Positions 7,771-18,353 are shown, counted from the stretch's first letter. The stretch is DNA of 64,000 nucleotides from an uncultured Clostridia bacterium (GCA_948678575.1 CAPPGO010000001.1:186001-250000), one strand, 5' to 3'. The notes: generated by a model not told the origin, from the letters alone. Translations and numbers: made by a program.

Positions 7771-10700
7771 TTAATTTTCTTCGGTTTCTTGTGTCTCTTG
7801 GCTAACAACATTATCTGTATTATAGTTAGTTTCTTCTGTTTCAGGCATTTCCCCTTCTTCGCCAGTTTTTTCAAGTTTAGTATTTATTTGTAAATTTTGA
7901 TAATATTTCAAACCTGTACCTGTTGGAATTAATTTACCAATAATTACATTTTCTTTTAATCCTGTTAAAGAATCCTCTTTACCTTTTATAGCTGCTTCTG
8001 TTAATACCTTAGTTGTCTCTTGGAATGAAGCTGCTGATAAGAAACTTTCTGTTGCAAGAGAAGCTTTTGTAATACCCAAAAGAACTCGTTTTCCAGTAGC
8101 TGGGCGTTTTCCTTCTGCTATCATTTCTGCATTTTTCTCTTCAAAGTCTAATAATTCAACAAGTGATGCAGTGTACATACCTGTATCTCCTGGATCTTCA
8201 ATTCTAACTTTTTTAAGCATTTGTCTTGCTATAACTTCAATATGTTTATCGTTGATATCAACACCTTGGTTTCTATAAACTTTTTGAACTTCTGCAATAA
8301 TATATCTGTAAACACCTTCTGGTCCTTTGATTGCCAATATATCGTTTGGATTTATTGAACCTTCTGTTAATGGATCACCAGCTTCAACTTCGTCTCCATC
8401 TTTTACTTTTAATTTTGAACCGAAACTGATTACATAAGTTTTACTATTATCTTTACTTGTAACAACTACTTCTTTTCTCTTCTTTTCTTCATTAACTTTA
8501 ACTGTACCAGAAATTTCAGTAATTATAGCTAAACCTTTTGGATTTCTAGCTTCAAATAATTCTTCAACCCTTGGAAGACCTTGTGTAATATCGCCACCAG
8601 CAACACCACCAGTATGGAATGTTCTCATAGTAAGCTGTGTACCAGGCTCACCAATTGATTGTGCTGCGATTATACCAACAGATTCTCCTTTGTTTACTAA
8701 TTCTCTTGTAGCTAATCCCATACCATAACATTTTCTACAAGCACCAAGTTTACATTTACATCCTAAGATTGAACGAACATAAACTTTATCATATCCACAA
8801 TCAACAATTTCTTTTGCTTCTTTTTCTTTAATCATTGTATTTGTATCTACAATAACTTTTCCAGTTTTTGGATCTTTTAAATCTTCAACTAAGAATCTAC
8901 CAACTAATCTTTCTTCAAGTTTTTCAATTACTTGATTTCCAGATTTAATATCATCTAATAAAATTCCTTCTTTTGATCCACAATCATCTTCTCTAATGAT
9001 AATATCTTGTGAAACATCAACCAATCTTCTTGTTAAGTAACCTGAATCGGCTGTTCTAAGTGCTGTATCTGTTAAACCTTTTCTAGCACCGTGTGAAGAA
9101 ATGAAGTACTCTAATGCATCAAGACCTTCACGGAAACAAGATTTAACTGGGATTTCAACTGCTTTACCTTGTGTATTAGCCATAAGTCCACGCATACCTG
9201 CGATTTGTCTTAATTGGTTCATATTACCACGGGCACCAGATTGAGCCATCATGTAAATAGGATTTAAGTCATCAAAGTTATTTTTCATAGCTTCTGTTAC
9301 ATCATTTGTAGCTTTTTCCCAAACTTTAATTACTTCATCATATCTTTCTGTATCAGTAATAGCACCTCTTTTATATTGTTTTAATATATTCTTAACTTGC
9401 TCATCAGCAGCATCTAAAATTTCTTTTTTAGCAGGTGGTACAGCAACATCAGCAACAGACACTGTAATAGCACCTTTTGTAGAATATTTGTATCCAATAG
9501 ATTTAATATAATCTAAAACTTCTGCTGAAATTGAAAGTCCATTTACAGCAATACATTTAGCAACAATATTACCTAAATTTTTCTTTATAACTGGGAAATC
9601 AATTTCAAGATTAAATTCATTTTCTGGATTACTTCTGTCAACAAAACCTAAGTTTTGTGGTATTCCTTCATTAAATATTAATCTACCAACTGTTGTTTCA
9701 ATAGTTTTATGTCTTTCTTCACCATCTACTTCTTTAAACATTCTAACTTTTACTTTACCATGTAATCCAACATCACCATTTTGGTATGCCATTAAAGCTT
9801 CATCTTTATCTTTAAAGTACATACCTTCACCTTTTTCACCATCAATTTGAACTGTTAGGTAATATGCACCTAAAATCATATCTTGTGATGGTACTGTAAC
9901 TGGTTTACCATCTTGTGGTTTTAATAAGTTATTTACAGAAAGCATTAAGAATCTTGCTTCTGAAATAGCTTCTGGTGTAAGTGGAACATGGACAGCCATT
10001 TGGTCACCATCAAAGTCAGCATTGAATGCTGTACAAACTAATGGGTGAAGTTTTATAGCTCTACCTTCAACTAATATCGGTTGGAATGCTTGAATACCTA
10101 ATCTATGTAGAGTAGGAGCACGGTTTAACATAACAGGGTGATCTTGAATAACCTCTTCTAATATATCCCATACTTCTGGTCTTAATTTTTCAACCATTCT
10201 CTTAGCATTTTTAATATTATGAGCTAATCCTCTTCCAACTAACTCTTTCATAACAAATGGTTTGAATAATTCAACTGCCATTTCTTTTGGTAAACCACAT
10301 TGGTAAATTTTTAATTCTGGTCCAACAACAATAACTGAACGACCTGAATAGTCAACCCTCTTACCAAGTAAGTTTTGACGGAATCTACCTTGTTTACCTT
10401 TTAGCATATCTGATAATGATTTTAATGGTCTATTTCCAGCACCTGTAACAGGTCTTCCTCTTCTACCATTATCAATTAAAGCATCAACAGATTCTTGAAG
10501 CATCCTTTTTTCATTTCTAACAATAATTTCTGGTGCGCCTAATTCTAATAATCTTTTTAATCTGTTATTTCTATTTATAACTCTTCTATATAAATCGTTT
10601 AAATCAGAAGTAGCAAATCTACCACCATCTAATTGTACCATTGGTCTGATTTCTGGTGGTATTACAGGAATAACACTCATAACCATCCATTCTGGTTTAT

Positions 10701-11364
10701 TTTTAGACATTCTGAATGATTCTACTGTATCTAATCTTTTAATAATTTTAGCTTTCTTTTGCTCACTAGCTTTTTCTAATTCTTTCTTTAATTTTGCAGA
10801 TAATTTTTCAAGGTCTATTTCAGCTAATAATTTTCTAATAGCTTCTGCACCCATTTCTGCTTTAAAAGAACCTCTACCATATTTTTCTTCTGCTTCATGA
10901 TATTCTTTTTCATTTAAAATTTGGCATTTTAAAAGTCCAGAAGTTCCTTTATCTGTAACTATGTATGAAGCAAAATATATAACCTTTTCTAAGCTTCTTG
11001 GTGAAATATCTAACATTAAAGCCACTCTACTTGGAATTCCTTTGAAATACCAAATATGAGCTATTGGAGCTGCAAGTTCAATATGTCCCATTCTTTCTCT
11101 TCTTACTTTTGCAGTTGTAACTTCAACACCACATCTATCACAAACAATACCTTTATATCTAACTCTTTTGTATTTACCACAGTGACACTCCCAGTCTTTT
11201 GTAGGACCAAATATTTTCTCACAAAAAAGTCCATCTTTTTCTGGTTTTAATGTTCTGTAATTGATAGTTTCTGGTTTTTTTACTTCTCCATGAGACCAAC
11301 CTCTAATTTTTTCATCAGAAGCTAAACCAATTTTAATTTTATTAAAAACCTCTAATTCTTCCAC
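7771..11364 (-). CDS. rpoC: DNA-directed RNA polymerase subunit beta'
   Basis: About 1197 residues from GTG at 11364. The frame is open 20 codons further up (to 11424), but the AGGAGG lies within that stretch, 12 nt before the GTG, and starting at GTG gives EELEVFNKIKIGLASDEKI, the usual N-terminus. Visible: first zinc site CHCGKYKRVRYKGIVCDRCG, catalytic NADFDGD near residue 450 (three Asp bind Mg), trigger-loop region GEPGTQLTMRTFHTGGVA, and second zinc site CG...CKCKLGACRKC. The acidic C-terminal tail ends in ETQETEEN. Forms the core RNA polymerase with RpoB, which lies 116 bp upstream. Confidence 0.97.
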   Translation of the reverse strand: MEELEVFNKIKIGLASDEKIRGWSHGEVKKPETINYRTLKPEKDGLFCEKIFGPTKDWECHCGKYKRVRYKGIVCDRCGVEVTTAKVRRERMGHIELAAPIAHIWYFKGIPSRVALMLDISPRSLEKVIYFASYIVTDKGTSGLLKCQILNEKEYHEAEEKYGRGSFKAEMGAEAIRKLLAEIDLEKLSAKLKKELEKASEQKKAKIIKRLDTVESFRMSKNKPEWMVMSVIPVIPPEIRPMVQLDGGRFATSDLNDLYRRVINRNNRLKRLLELGAPEIIVRNEKRMLQESVDALIDNGRRGRPVTGAGNRPLKSLSDMLKGKQGRFRQNLLGKRVDYSGRSVIVVGPELKIYQCGLPKEMAVELFKPFVMKELVGRGLAHNIKNAKRMVEKLRPEVWDILEEVIQDHPVMLNRAPTLHRLGIQAFQPILVEGRAIKLHPLVCTAFNADFDGDQMAVHVPLTPEAISEARFLMLSVNNLLKPQDGKPVTVPSQDMILGAYYLTVQIDGEKGEGMYFKDKDEALMAYQNGDVGLHGKVKVRMFKEVDGEERHKTIETTVGRLIFNEGIPQNLGFVDRSNPENEFNLEIDFPVIKKNLGNIVAKCIAVNGLSISAEVLDYIKSIGYKYSTKGAITVSVADVAVPPAKKEILDAADEQVKNILKQYKRGAITDTERYDEVIKVWEKATNDVTEAMKNNFDDLNPIYMMAQSGARGNMNQLRQIAGMRGLMANTQGKAVEIPVKSCFREGLDALEYFISSHGARKGLTDTALRTADSGYLTRRLVDVSQDIIIREDDCGSKEGILLDDIKSGNQVIEKLEERLVGRFLVEDLKDPKTGKVIVDTNTMIKEKEAKEIVDCGYDKVYVRSILGCKCKLGACRKCYGMGLATRELVNKGESVGIIAAQSIGEPGTQLTMRTFHTGGVAGGDITQGLPRVEELFEARNPKGLAIITEISGTVKVNEEKKRKEVVVTSKDNSKTYVISFGSKLKVKDGDEVEAGDPLTEGSINPNDILAIKGPEGVYRYIIAEVQKVYRNQGVDINDKHIEVIARQMLKKVRIEDPGDTGMYTASLVELLDFEEKNAEMIAEGKRPATGKRVLLGITKASLATESFLSAASFQETTKVLTEAAIKGKEDSLTGLKENVIIGKLIPTGTGLKYYQNLQINTKLEKTGEEGEMPETEETNYNTDNVVSQETQETEEN

Positions 11365-11480
11365 TTTATTAAGTAGCCTCCTAAAAATATTTTGCATCTT
11401 TGCCCCAAATAGCCATTTATCCACTGCTGAGCAATTTATCTTGTCAAATGGCTATTCTAGCAAAAACTATATTCACTTAA

Positions 11481-14400
11481 TTATTCTTCTAAATTATTTA
11501 ATTCTCCAAATATTTTATCATCTGGAATATCATCTTCATCTAGTATATTAGTGAAGAAATCATCTCCATCTTCATCATATTCTTCTAGTTCATCTTCACT
11601 AACTTCATTTAGGTTGTCTTCTTCAAGCTCACTTTCATCAATTCTTTCTTCGATTCCATCAAGAGCTTCTTCAACATGTTCTTTTATTTCAAGTTCTTCA
11701 TTATCATTATATAATTTAACATCTAATCCTAATGATTGAAGTTCTTTAATAAGTACTTTAAATGACTCTGGAACACCTGGTTCTGGTATGTTTTCACCTT
11801 TAACAATTGCTTCATAAGTTTTTACTCTTCCGATAACATCGTCAGATTTAATTGTTAATATTTCTTGAAGTGTATATGCAGCACCATAAGCTTCTAATGC
11901 CCAAACTTCCATCTCTCCAAATCTTTGACCACCAAATTGAGCTTTACCTCCAAGTGGTTGTTGTGTAACTAATGAGTATGGTCCAGTTGAACGAGCATGT
12001 ATCTTATCATCAACTAAGTGGTGAAGTTTTAACATGTACATTACACCAACTGTAATTGGTTTATCAAATGGTTCTCCTGTTCTACCATCATATAAAATTG
12101 TTTTACCATTTGTTTCTAATCCAGCTAAATCTAACATTTCTTCAATATCTTCTTCAAATGCACCATCAAATACTGGTGTTGCAACTTTCCATCCTAACAT
12201 TCTTGCAGCTGCACCTAAGTGAACTTCAAGAACTTGACCTAAATTCATACGAGAAGGTACACCAAGTGGGTTAAGTACAACATCTACTGGTGTTCCATCT
12301 GGCATAAATGGCATATCTTCTTCTGGTAATATTCTTGAAATAACACCTTTGTTACCATGACGACCAGCCATCTTATCTCCAACAGATATTTTTCTTTTTT
12401 GAGCAATATATATTCTGATTATTTGATTTACACCAGGTCCTAATTCATCAGAATTCTCCCTAGTATAAACTTTAACATCAACAACTGTTCCAGCTTCTCC
12501 ATGAGGTACACGAAGTGATGTATCTCTAACTTCTCTTGCTTTTTCGCCGAATATAGCTCTTAATAATCTTTCTTCGGCTGTAAGTTCAGTTTCACCTTTT
12601 GGTGTAACCTTACCAACTAATATATCTCCTGGTCTAACTTCTGCACCAATTCTAATAATACCGTTGTCATCTAAGTCTTTAAGAGAATCTTCACCAACAT
12701 TTGGAATATCTCTTGTAATTTCTTCTGGACCTAATTTTGTATCACGACATTCGCAATCATAATCTTCAATATGGATAGATGTATAAACATCTTCTTTAAC
12801 TAATCTTTCTGATAACAAGATAGCATCTTCGTAGTTATAACCTTCCCAAGTTGTGAAAGCTATAAGAACATTTTTACCAAGTGCCATTTCTCCTTTATCA
12901 GTAGCAGGACCATCAGCAATAACATCTCCACGTTTTACTTCTTCGCCTTCTTTTACGATTGGTCTTTGGTTTATACATGTACTACCATTTGTTCTCTTGA
13001 ATTTTCTAAGCGTATATTTTTTTCTACCAGCTTTATTTTTTATAACAATTTCATCACCAGTAACTGTTTCTACTAAACCATCTTCTTCGGCTAAAATCAT
13101 AACCCCTGAATCTTTGGCAGCCTTATATTCAATACCTGTACCAACAATTGGTGAATCTGTAATCATTAGAGGAACAGCTTGACGTTGCATGTTAGCACCC
13201 ATCAATGCACGGTTAGCATCATCATGCTCTAAGAAAGGTATCATAGCTGCACCAACAGAAACTAATTGTTTTGGAGAAATGTCCATATAATCAACTTTTT
13301 CTCTTTCAATTTCTTTAATTTCTGCACGTTCTCTAACTCTAATTCTTTCATTTAATAATTTTCCATCTTTGTCTAATGGTTCTGATGCTTGGCAGATAAT
13401 GCAATTATCTTCTTCATCAGCTGTCATATAAATAACTTCATCTGTAACTTTTCCAGTTTTGCTATCAATTTTTCTATATGGTGTTTCAATGAATCCATAT
13501 TCGTTTATAATAGCAAATGTTGAAAGTGCAGATATAAGACCAATGTTTGGTCCTTCTGGTGATTCTATTGGGCAAAGTCTACCATAGTGAGTATAGTGAA
13601 TATCACGAACCTCAAAACCTGCTCTTTCTCTTGATAAACCACCAGGTCCTAATGCTGAAATTCTTCTTTTATGTGTAAGCTCAGAAAGTGGATTACATTG
13701 ATCCATAAATTGTGATAATTGTGAGCTTCCAAAGAATTCTCTAATTGATGATGTAATTGGTTTTGTATTAATTAAAGTTTGTGGAGTAACAACATCTAAA
13801 TCTTGAATTGTCATTCTCTCACGAACTCCTCTTTCCAATCTTGTTAAACCAATTCTAAATTGATTTTGTAGAAGTTCACCAACGCATCTAATTCTTCTGT
13901 TTCCTAAATGGTCAATATCATCTACTTCTGCTAATCTTGGTTTTCTTGGGTCTGAAATATATGTATTATATTCTAAATTCAATAAATAGTTTACAGAAGC
14001 TAAAATATCTTCTGTAACAATATGCTTAGGAATTAATTCATCTATTCTTTCATCAATAACACGTTTTAAATCTTTTGCATCTGTTGTTTCTAAAATATTT
14101 TTTAATACTTCATAATTTACATCAATTTTGATTTTTAAATCTTCTGCTATACTTGGATCTACATAATTTCTTATATCAACTGTTCCATTACCGATTACTC
14201 TTGCAACCTTATCTTCAATTTGAACATGAACTACATTGATACCTGCATTTTGAATATCTCTTGCAACATCTTTTGAAATTACTTCACCTTTTTCAACAAA
14301 AACTTCTCCTGTTTCTGGATTTACTATTGTTTCTGCACTGATTTGATTTGTAATTCTTGAAGATAAACTCATCTTTTTGTTATATTTGTATCTACCAACT

Positions 14401-15209
14401 TTTGATAAATCATATCTTCTATTATCAAAGAATAATCCTGTAAATAAATTTCTAGCAGCATCAACTGTTGGAAGTTCTCCTGGTCTTAATTTTTTGTAAA
14501 TTTCAACCAATGCTTCATCAGTATTTTTTACTGGGTCCTTAGCTATTGTAGCTAATATTTTTTCATCTTCTCCGAAAAAATCAATAATTTTTTCATCAGT
14601 ATCTAATCCTACTGCTCTTAATAATGATGTTACAGGCAATTTTCTTGTTCTATCTATTCTTACATAAAAAACATCATTACTATCTGTTTCATATTCTAAC
14701 CATGCTCCACGAATTGGCATTACTGTTGCTGTATATAGTTTTTTACCAGTTTTATCATAGCTTGAATCATAATAACAACCTGGTGAACGAACTAATTGGC
14801 TAACTACAACTCTTTCTGCACCATTGATAACGAAAGTTCCGCTATCTGTCATAACTGGGAAATCACCTAAATAAATCTCTTGTTCTTTTATTTCACCAGT
14901 TTCACGGTTAATTAATCTTACTTTTACATGCAATCTTGTTGAATAAGTTGCATCTCTTTCTTTGGCTTCTTCCAAAGAATATTTTGTCTCTTTCTCCATT
15001 GCATAATCAAAAAATTCTAATACTAGGTTTCCTGAATAGTCTTCAATTGGTGAAATATCTCTTAATACTTCTCCTAAACCTTCGTTTATAAACCAATCAT
15101 AAGAATCTTTTTGAACTTTAATAAGATTAGGAATATCAATAAAATCTCCTATTCTTGCAAAAGTTTTTCTTACACTTTTCTCGTGTACAACATCTTTTAC
15201 TTGTACCAA
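11481..15209 (-). CDS. rpoB: DNA-directed RNA polymerase subunit beta
   Basis: 1242 residues, full length. The TTG start is preceded by AGGGTGG. The N-terminus, the lobe motif SPGCYYD, the rifampicin region (about 493-530, GSSQLSQFMDQ then NPLSELTHKRRISALG), RPGDILVGKVTPKGE and the C-terminal GGQRFGEMEVWALEAYGA are all present. Residue 505, between DQ and NP of the rifampicin region, is Cys (TGT) where Asn is usual. The last 65 residues form an Asp/Glu-rich tail (NEVSEDELEEYDEDGDD). The gene is not preceded by rplJ-rplL but has its own promoter and about 340 nt of leader. Confidence 0.98.
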   Translation of the reverse strand: MVQVKDVVHEKSVRKTFARIGDFIDIPNLIKVQKDSYDWFINEGLGEVLRDISPIEDYSGNLVLEFFDYAMEKETKYSLEEAKERDATYSTRLHVKVRLINRETGEIKEQEIYLGDFPVMTDSGTFVINGAERVVVSQLVRSPGCYYDSSYDKTGKKLYTATVMPIRGAWLEYETDSNDVFYVRIDRTRKLPVTSLLRAVGLDTDEKIIDFFGEDEKILATIAKDPVKNTDEALVEIYKKLRPGELPTVDAARNLFTGLFFDNRRYDLSKVGRYKYNKKMSLSSRITNQISAETIVNPETGEVFVEKGEVISKDVARDIQNAGINVVHVQIEDKVARVIGNGTVDIRNYVDPSIAEDLKIKIDVNYEVLKNILETTDAKDLKRVIDERIDELIPKHIVTEDILASVNYLLNLEYNTYISDPRKPRLAEVDDIDHLGNRRIRCVGELLQNQFRIGLTRLERGVRERMTIQDLDVVTPQTLINTKPITSSIREFFGSSQLSQFMDQCNPLSELTHKRRISALGPGGLSRERAGFEVRDIHYTHYGRLCPIESPEGPNIGLISALSTFAIINEYGFIETPYRKIDSKTGKVTDEVIYMTADEEDNCIICQASEPLDKDGKLLNERIRVRERAEIKEIEREKVDYMDISPKQLVSVGAAMIPFLEHDDANRALMGANMQRQAVPLMITDSPIVGTGIEYKAAKDSGVMILAEEDGLVETVTGDEIVIKNKAGRKKYTLRKFKRTNGSTCINQRPIVKEGEEVKRGDVIADGPATDKGEMALGKNVLIAFTTWEGYNYEDAILLSERLVKEDVYTSIHIEDYDCECRDTKLGPEEITRDIPNVGEDSLKDLDDNGIIRIGAEVRPGDILVGKVTPKGETELTAEERLLRAIFGEKAREVRDTSLRVPHGEAGTVVDVKVYTRENSDELGPGVNQIIRIYIAQKRKISVGDKMAGRHGNKGVISRILPEEDMPFMPDGTPVDVVLNPLGVPSRMNLGQVLEVHLGAAARMLGWKVATPVFDGAFEEDIEEMLDLAGLETNGKTILYDGRTGEPFDKPITVGVMYMLKLHHLVDDKIHARSTGPYSLVTQQPLGGKAQFGGQRFGEMEVWALEAYGAAYTLQEILTIKSDDVIGRVKTYEAIVKGENIPEPGVPESFKVLIKELQSLGLDVKLYNDNEELEIKEHVEEALDGIEERIDESELEEDNLNEVSEDELEEYDEDGDDFFTNILDEDDIPDDKIFGELNNLEE

Positions 15210-15547
15210 AACGAACCACCCTTTTTTCTAATAAATTAGCAGGCTTATATATTAATCTTTAAATAAAGTCCTTCTTGGCTTAGAAGGTTGTTACAAGAAA
15301 TTTTGATTCCCTGCCTTAAAAATCGCATTTCCGTAGTACCTCTTCTAATCAATTCCTCTTTATTCAAGTTTTAAATATCTTTGATGATAATAGATATATG
15401 AGTAAAAATAAATATAAAGGTATGCACTTCAATTTCTCTTTTTGCTTACCTTTATATTCATTTATTTTATAATATTACTTTATTTCCAATATTTTTATAC
15501 CTACTACCTTTAAAAATTTGTATATATATGTCTATTTTATATATATG
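15210..15547 (-). promoter_or_regulatory. Long rpoBC 5' leader with inverted repeats
   Basis: No gene is visible here. Read as minus-strand RNA it holds a perfect 11-bp inverted repeat (15447-15457 with 15412-15422, loop of 24) followed by a U-rich stretch, like a weak terminator or attenuator, and a second 6-bp hairpin (15270-15275 with 15282-15287). A TACGGAAA word lies at 15328-15335. The transcript start is inferred from the promoter at 15555-15584. The regulatory role is inferred. Confidence 0.45.
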
Positions 15548-15554
15548 CTATAAT

Positions 15555-15584
15555 ACTATACCATATTTGTTGTGGATAAGTCAA
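15555..15584 (-). promoter_or_regulatory. Promoter candidate for rpoBC
   Basis: Minus strand: TTGACT (15579-15584), 18-nt spacer, TATAGT (15555-15560). It is the best sigma-A match between the preceding terminator and rpoB and would give a leader of about 335 nt. Confidence 0.55.
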
Positions 15585-15641
15585 GCTTTTTTTCAAAATT
15601 TCCTTAGGGAAATTTGAATTTAAAGGCAAATATTATTAGCA

Positions 15642-15690
15642 AATCAAAAAGGTAGTATAAAAAATATATTTTTTTATACTACCTTTTGAT
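15642..15690 (-). terminator. Terminator after the AI-2E permease operon
   Basis: Long hairpin: the arms 15642-15664 and about 15668-15690 are complementary over some 20 bp, with a GGTAGTATA core. It is symmetrical and so may work in both directions. It lies 20 bp after the stop of the 203-residue gene. Confidence 0.8.
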
Positions 15691-15710
15691 TTTATATTAT
15701 CATAATTTAT

Positions 15711-16322
15711 TTAGTATTTTACAAATTTTTCTAAAACTTCTGTTGTTACATTAGTATATGTTGTTAAATCATCTAATGGAAAATCAATATCAAATATATA
15801 AATACCATCTTCTAATTCAAGTAAAACAACTTGAATGTAGAAAGCTTTTCTTAAATTTTCATCTAAATAGTGAAAACTATAAGTATATGCTAAATTTCCA
15901 TTAACATTTAATTCTTTTAAATCTGATAAATTAGAATATGCATTATAATCTTCTAAATAAGAAATTTTATCTGCTCTTGCAATAGATGAAAGTGGTCTAT
16001 TTTCTATTTTATCGATTTTAGATAAATATATATCCATATTATTATCAGATGAAAGTTTTATTAGATATTCACTATTATGTGTTTGTTTAAGTTCATATTT
16101 TTTAGGTATTTCTATACTTACTGTATTATTAATATCATAAAACACTTCTGTTTTAGAATCTACATTTTCAGGGACTACACTGTCTTCATTAGTATCGTTT
16201 TTTTCCATTTTTCTTGAAATACAAAATACAGTAATACTAACAATTAGCAATAAAGCTATTAAAACTACCATTATTACTTTTTTAATATTTAATTTTTTGT
16301 AGTTTGAAAAATCCTCCATCAT
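15711..16322 (-). CDS. Membrane-anchored protein of unknown function
   Basis: 203 residues. The cytoplasmic basic stretch (YKKLNIKKV) is followed by one membrane helix (about 17-36) and a roughly 160-residue outer domain. That domain's pattern (NNTVSIEIPKKYELK, then DNNMDIYLSKID and EDGIYIFDIDFPLDD) looks like the PsbP/Mog1-type alpha-beta fold of many Bacillota lipoproteins, but I cannot assign a family. The ATG follows directly on the stop of the AI-2E permease gene (TAG-ATG), so the two are coupled and the proteins may act together. A second ATG one codon later is also possible. Confidence 0.75.
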   Translation of the reverse strand: MMEDFSNYKKLNIKKVIMVVLIALLLIVSITVFCISRKMEKNDTNEDSVVPENVDSKTEVFYDINNTVSIEIPKKYELKQTHNSEYLIKLSSDNNMDIYLSKIDKIENRPLSSIARADKISYLEDYNAYSNLSDLKELNVNGNLAYTYSFHYLDENLRKAFYIQVVLLELEDGIYIFDIDFPLDDLTTYTNVTTEVLEKFVKY

Positions 16323-17477
16323 CTATTCTTCTTTTAGCTCCGTTTCTTTTAATTCGTTTTTTTCTTTTATAAAGTCTAATACAAATACTTTAATTAAAGA
16401 TGCAACAGGAACTCCTAAAAACATTCCTGGAACTCCAAAATATGCCCCACCTAATGTGGTTGAAAAAATAACTAAAATTGGACTAACATTTAAAGAGTTT
16501 CCTAAAATTCTTGGATTTATAATATTAGCATCTATTTGTTGTACAATTATAACTATTAAAGTCATCCATAATGCAGTTGTAAATCCACCTGTAAAAATAG
16601 TAATTATTGCAGAAATTACAACTGCTACTATTGCTCCAAAATAAGGAATAATATTAAATAATCCTATCATAAGTCCTAATAAAGTTGCATATTTTATTCC
16701 CATTATATTCATTACAATTCCTGTAAGTATTCCAACAATAATTGCATCTAAAAATTGGCTTGAAATATATTTATAAAAAATATTATTTGTTCTTTGATAT
16801 AAATTAACCCATTTATCATAAGTTTCTTTATCGCAAATTGCTGTCATTAAGTTTTGAACAAAATTCTTAATATCTTTTCTTTCAAGTAATATATATACTG
16901 AAACTACAATTACAACAAATAAATCAAATACTATATTTACGGCACCTACAATACCTTTAATATAATTTCCTATATTTTCAAAACTTACCCAGTCAATTAT
17001 AACTTCTGAAATATTAAATTCTTCAATATTTTTAACTATTTCAGTAATATTAATTTTTGCCCAAAATGTATCTTCTGGTAATGTTTTTAAAAACTCAATT
17101 GCACTATTATAATAATTTGGTAAATTTCCAGCTAATTCTACTACATTTTTTGTAATTATTGGACTAATAAAATTAATTATTATAAACAGAACAATAAGAA
17201 TTATAAAGTATACTGTAAGTACACTCAATCCTCTTCTATGTTTTTTCAAAAATTTTAATTTATCAATATTATATGCTTCTTCTATTGCTTTACATGGTGT
17301 ATGTAATAAATAAGCTAAAATCATTGCAATTATAAATGGTATTAAAATTCCTATAAATGAACCAATTATTTCAAATACCCCTGATAGCTTGTCTATCATT
17401 TTATAACTTATGACAGTAGCTACTAGCAAAGAAAAATAGAATAACCATTTTCTAATTTGTTCACTTCTTTTTCCCAT
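16323..17477 (-). CDS. AI-2E transporter (PerM/YtvI) family permease
   Basis: 384 residues with about eight membrane helices. A pair of hydrophobic segments at the N-terminus is followed by a roughly 100-residue loop region (LPEDTFWAKINITEIVKN), then the characteristic C-terminal block: PYFGAIVAVVISAI, a helix, QQIDANIINPRILGNSL and GVPGMFLGVPVASLIKV. Members export small molecules or act as Na+/H+ antiporters; the substrate here is unknown. It starts 12 bp after exonuclease III with an AAAGGAG site. Confidence 0.9.
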   Translation of the reverse strand: MGKRSEQIRKWLFYFSLLVATVISYKMIDKLSGVFEIIGSFIGILIPFIIAMILAYLLHTPCKAIEEAYNIDKLKFLKKHRRGLSVLTVYFIILIVLFIIINFISPIITKNVVELAGNLPNYYNSAIEFLKTLPEDTFWAKINITEIVKNIEEFNISEVIIDWVSFENIGNYIKGIVGAVNIVFDLFVVIVVSVYILLERKDIKNFVQNLMTAICDKETYDKWVNLYQRTNNIFYKYISSQFLDAIIVGILTGIVMNIMGIKYATLLGLMIGLFNIIPYFGAIVAVVISAIITIFTGGFTTALWMTLIVIIVQQIDANIINPRILGNSLNVSPILVIFSTTLGGAYFGVPGMFLGVPVASLIKVFVLDFIKEKNELKETELKEE

Positions 17478-17489
17478 AAAATACTCCTT

Positions 17490-18245
17490 TTAAAAATTTA
17501 TTTCTAATTCTACTGGACAATGATCACTACCAAAAATTTCTGGATGTATTTTTGCATCCACTATATTTTCTTTTATCTTTTCTGATACTATAAAATAATC
17601 AATTCTCCATCCAACATTTTTTTCTCTGGCTCTTCCCATATATGACCACCAAGAATAACTATCTGTCTTTTCAGGATATAAATATCTAAAACTATCAACA
17701 AAACCTGAATTTAATAAATTTGTCATTTCTACTCTTTCTTCATCAGTAAAACCCGCATTTCCTCTATTAGATTTTGGATTTTTTAAATCTATTTCTTCAT
17801 GTGCAACATTTAAGTCTCCACAAAGAATTACTGGTTTTATACTATCTAATTTTTTTAAATAATTTCTAAAATCTTTTTCCCACTCTACTCTATATTCTAG
17901 TCTAGTAAGTTCTCTTTGTGAATTAGGTGTATAACAATTTACTAAATAAAATTTTTCAAATTCTAATGTTAAAACTCTGCCTTCTGTATCATGCTTCTCA
18001 ATTCCTATTCCTTTTGTAATAGTTATTGGTTTTTGCTTTGTAAAAACTGCTGTGCCAGAATAACCTTTTCTCACTGCACTATTCAAATATATATTATATT
18101 CATTAAAATTAAGTTCTAATTGACCTTCTTGCATTTTCGTTTCTTGAATGCAAAAAATATTAGCATTTATTTCTTTAAATATATCTTCAAAGCCTTTATT
18201 AAATACAGCTCTTAATCCATTTACATTCCAAGATATTAATTTCAT
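17490..18245 (-). CDS. xth: Exodeoxyribonuclease III (AP endonuclease)
   Basis: 251 residues, typical length. ISWNVNGLRA at the N-terminus, QETKMQ (metal-binding Glu), the GDLNVAHEEIDLKNPKSNRGNAG block (catalytic Asp and Asn), and the C-terminal SDHCPV (catalytic His) are all present. Cuts DNA 5' of abasic sites and degrades 3' ends in base-excision repair; cytoplasmic. It is preceded by a 108-bp gap after yraN that contains a TATAAT-like box, so it may have its own promoter as well as read-through. Confidence 0.95.
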   Translation of the reverse strand: MKLISWNVNGLRAVFNKGFEDIFKEINANIFCIQETKMQEGQLELNFNEYNIYLNSAVRKGYSGTAVFTKQKPITITKGIGIEKHDTEGRVLTLEFEKFYLVNCYTPNSQRELTRLEYRVEWEKDFRNYLKKLDSIKPVILCGDLNVAHEEIDLKNPKSNRGNAGFTDEERVEMTNLLNSGFVDSFRYLYPEKTDSYSWWSYMGRAREKNVGWRIDYFIVSEKIKENIVDAKIHPEIFGSDHCPVELEINF

Positions 18246-18353
18246 ATTTTTATCATTCCTTTTATTTTTAGGCTATTATACCATATTAAAATACAATGAT
18301 ATTATACCTTCTTTTTAGAAAATTAGCAATAGTTATTAATAATACTTAATATT

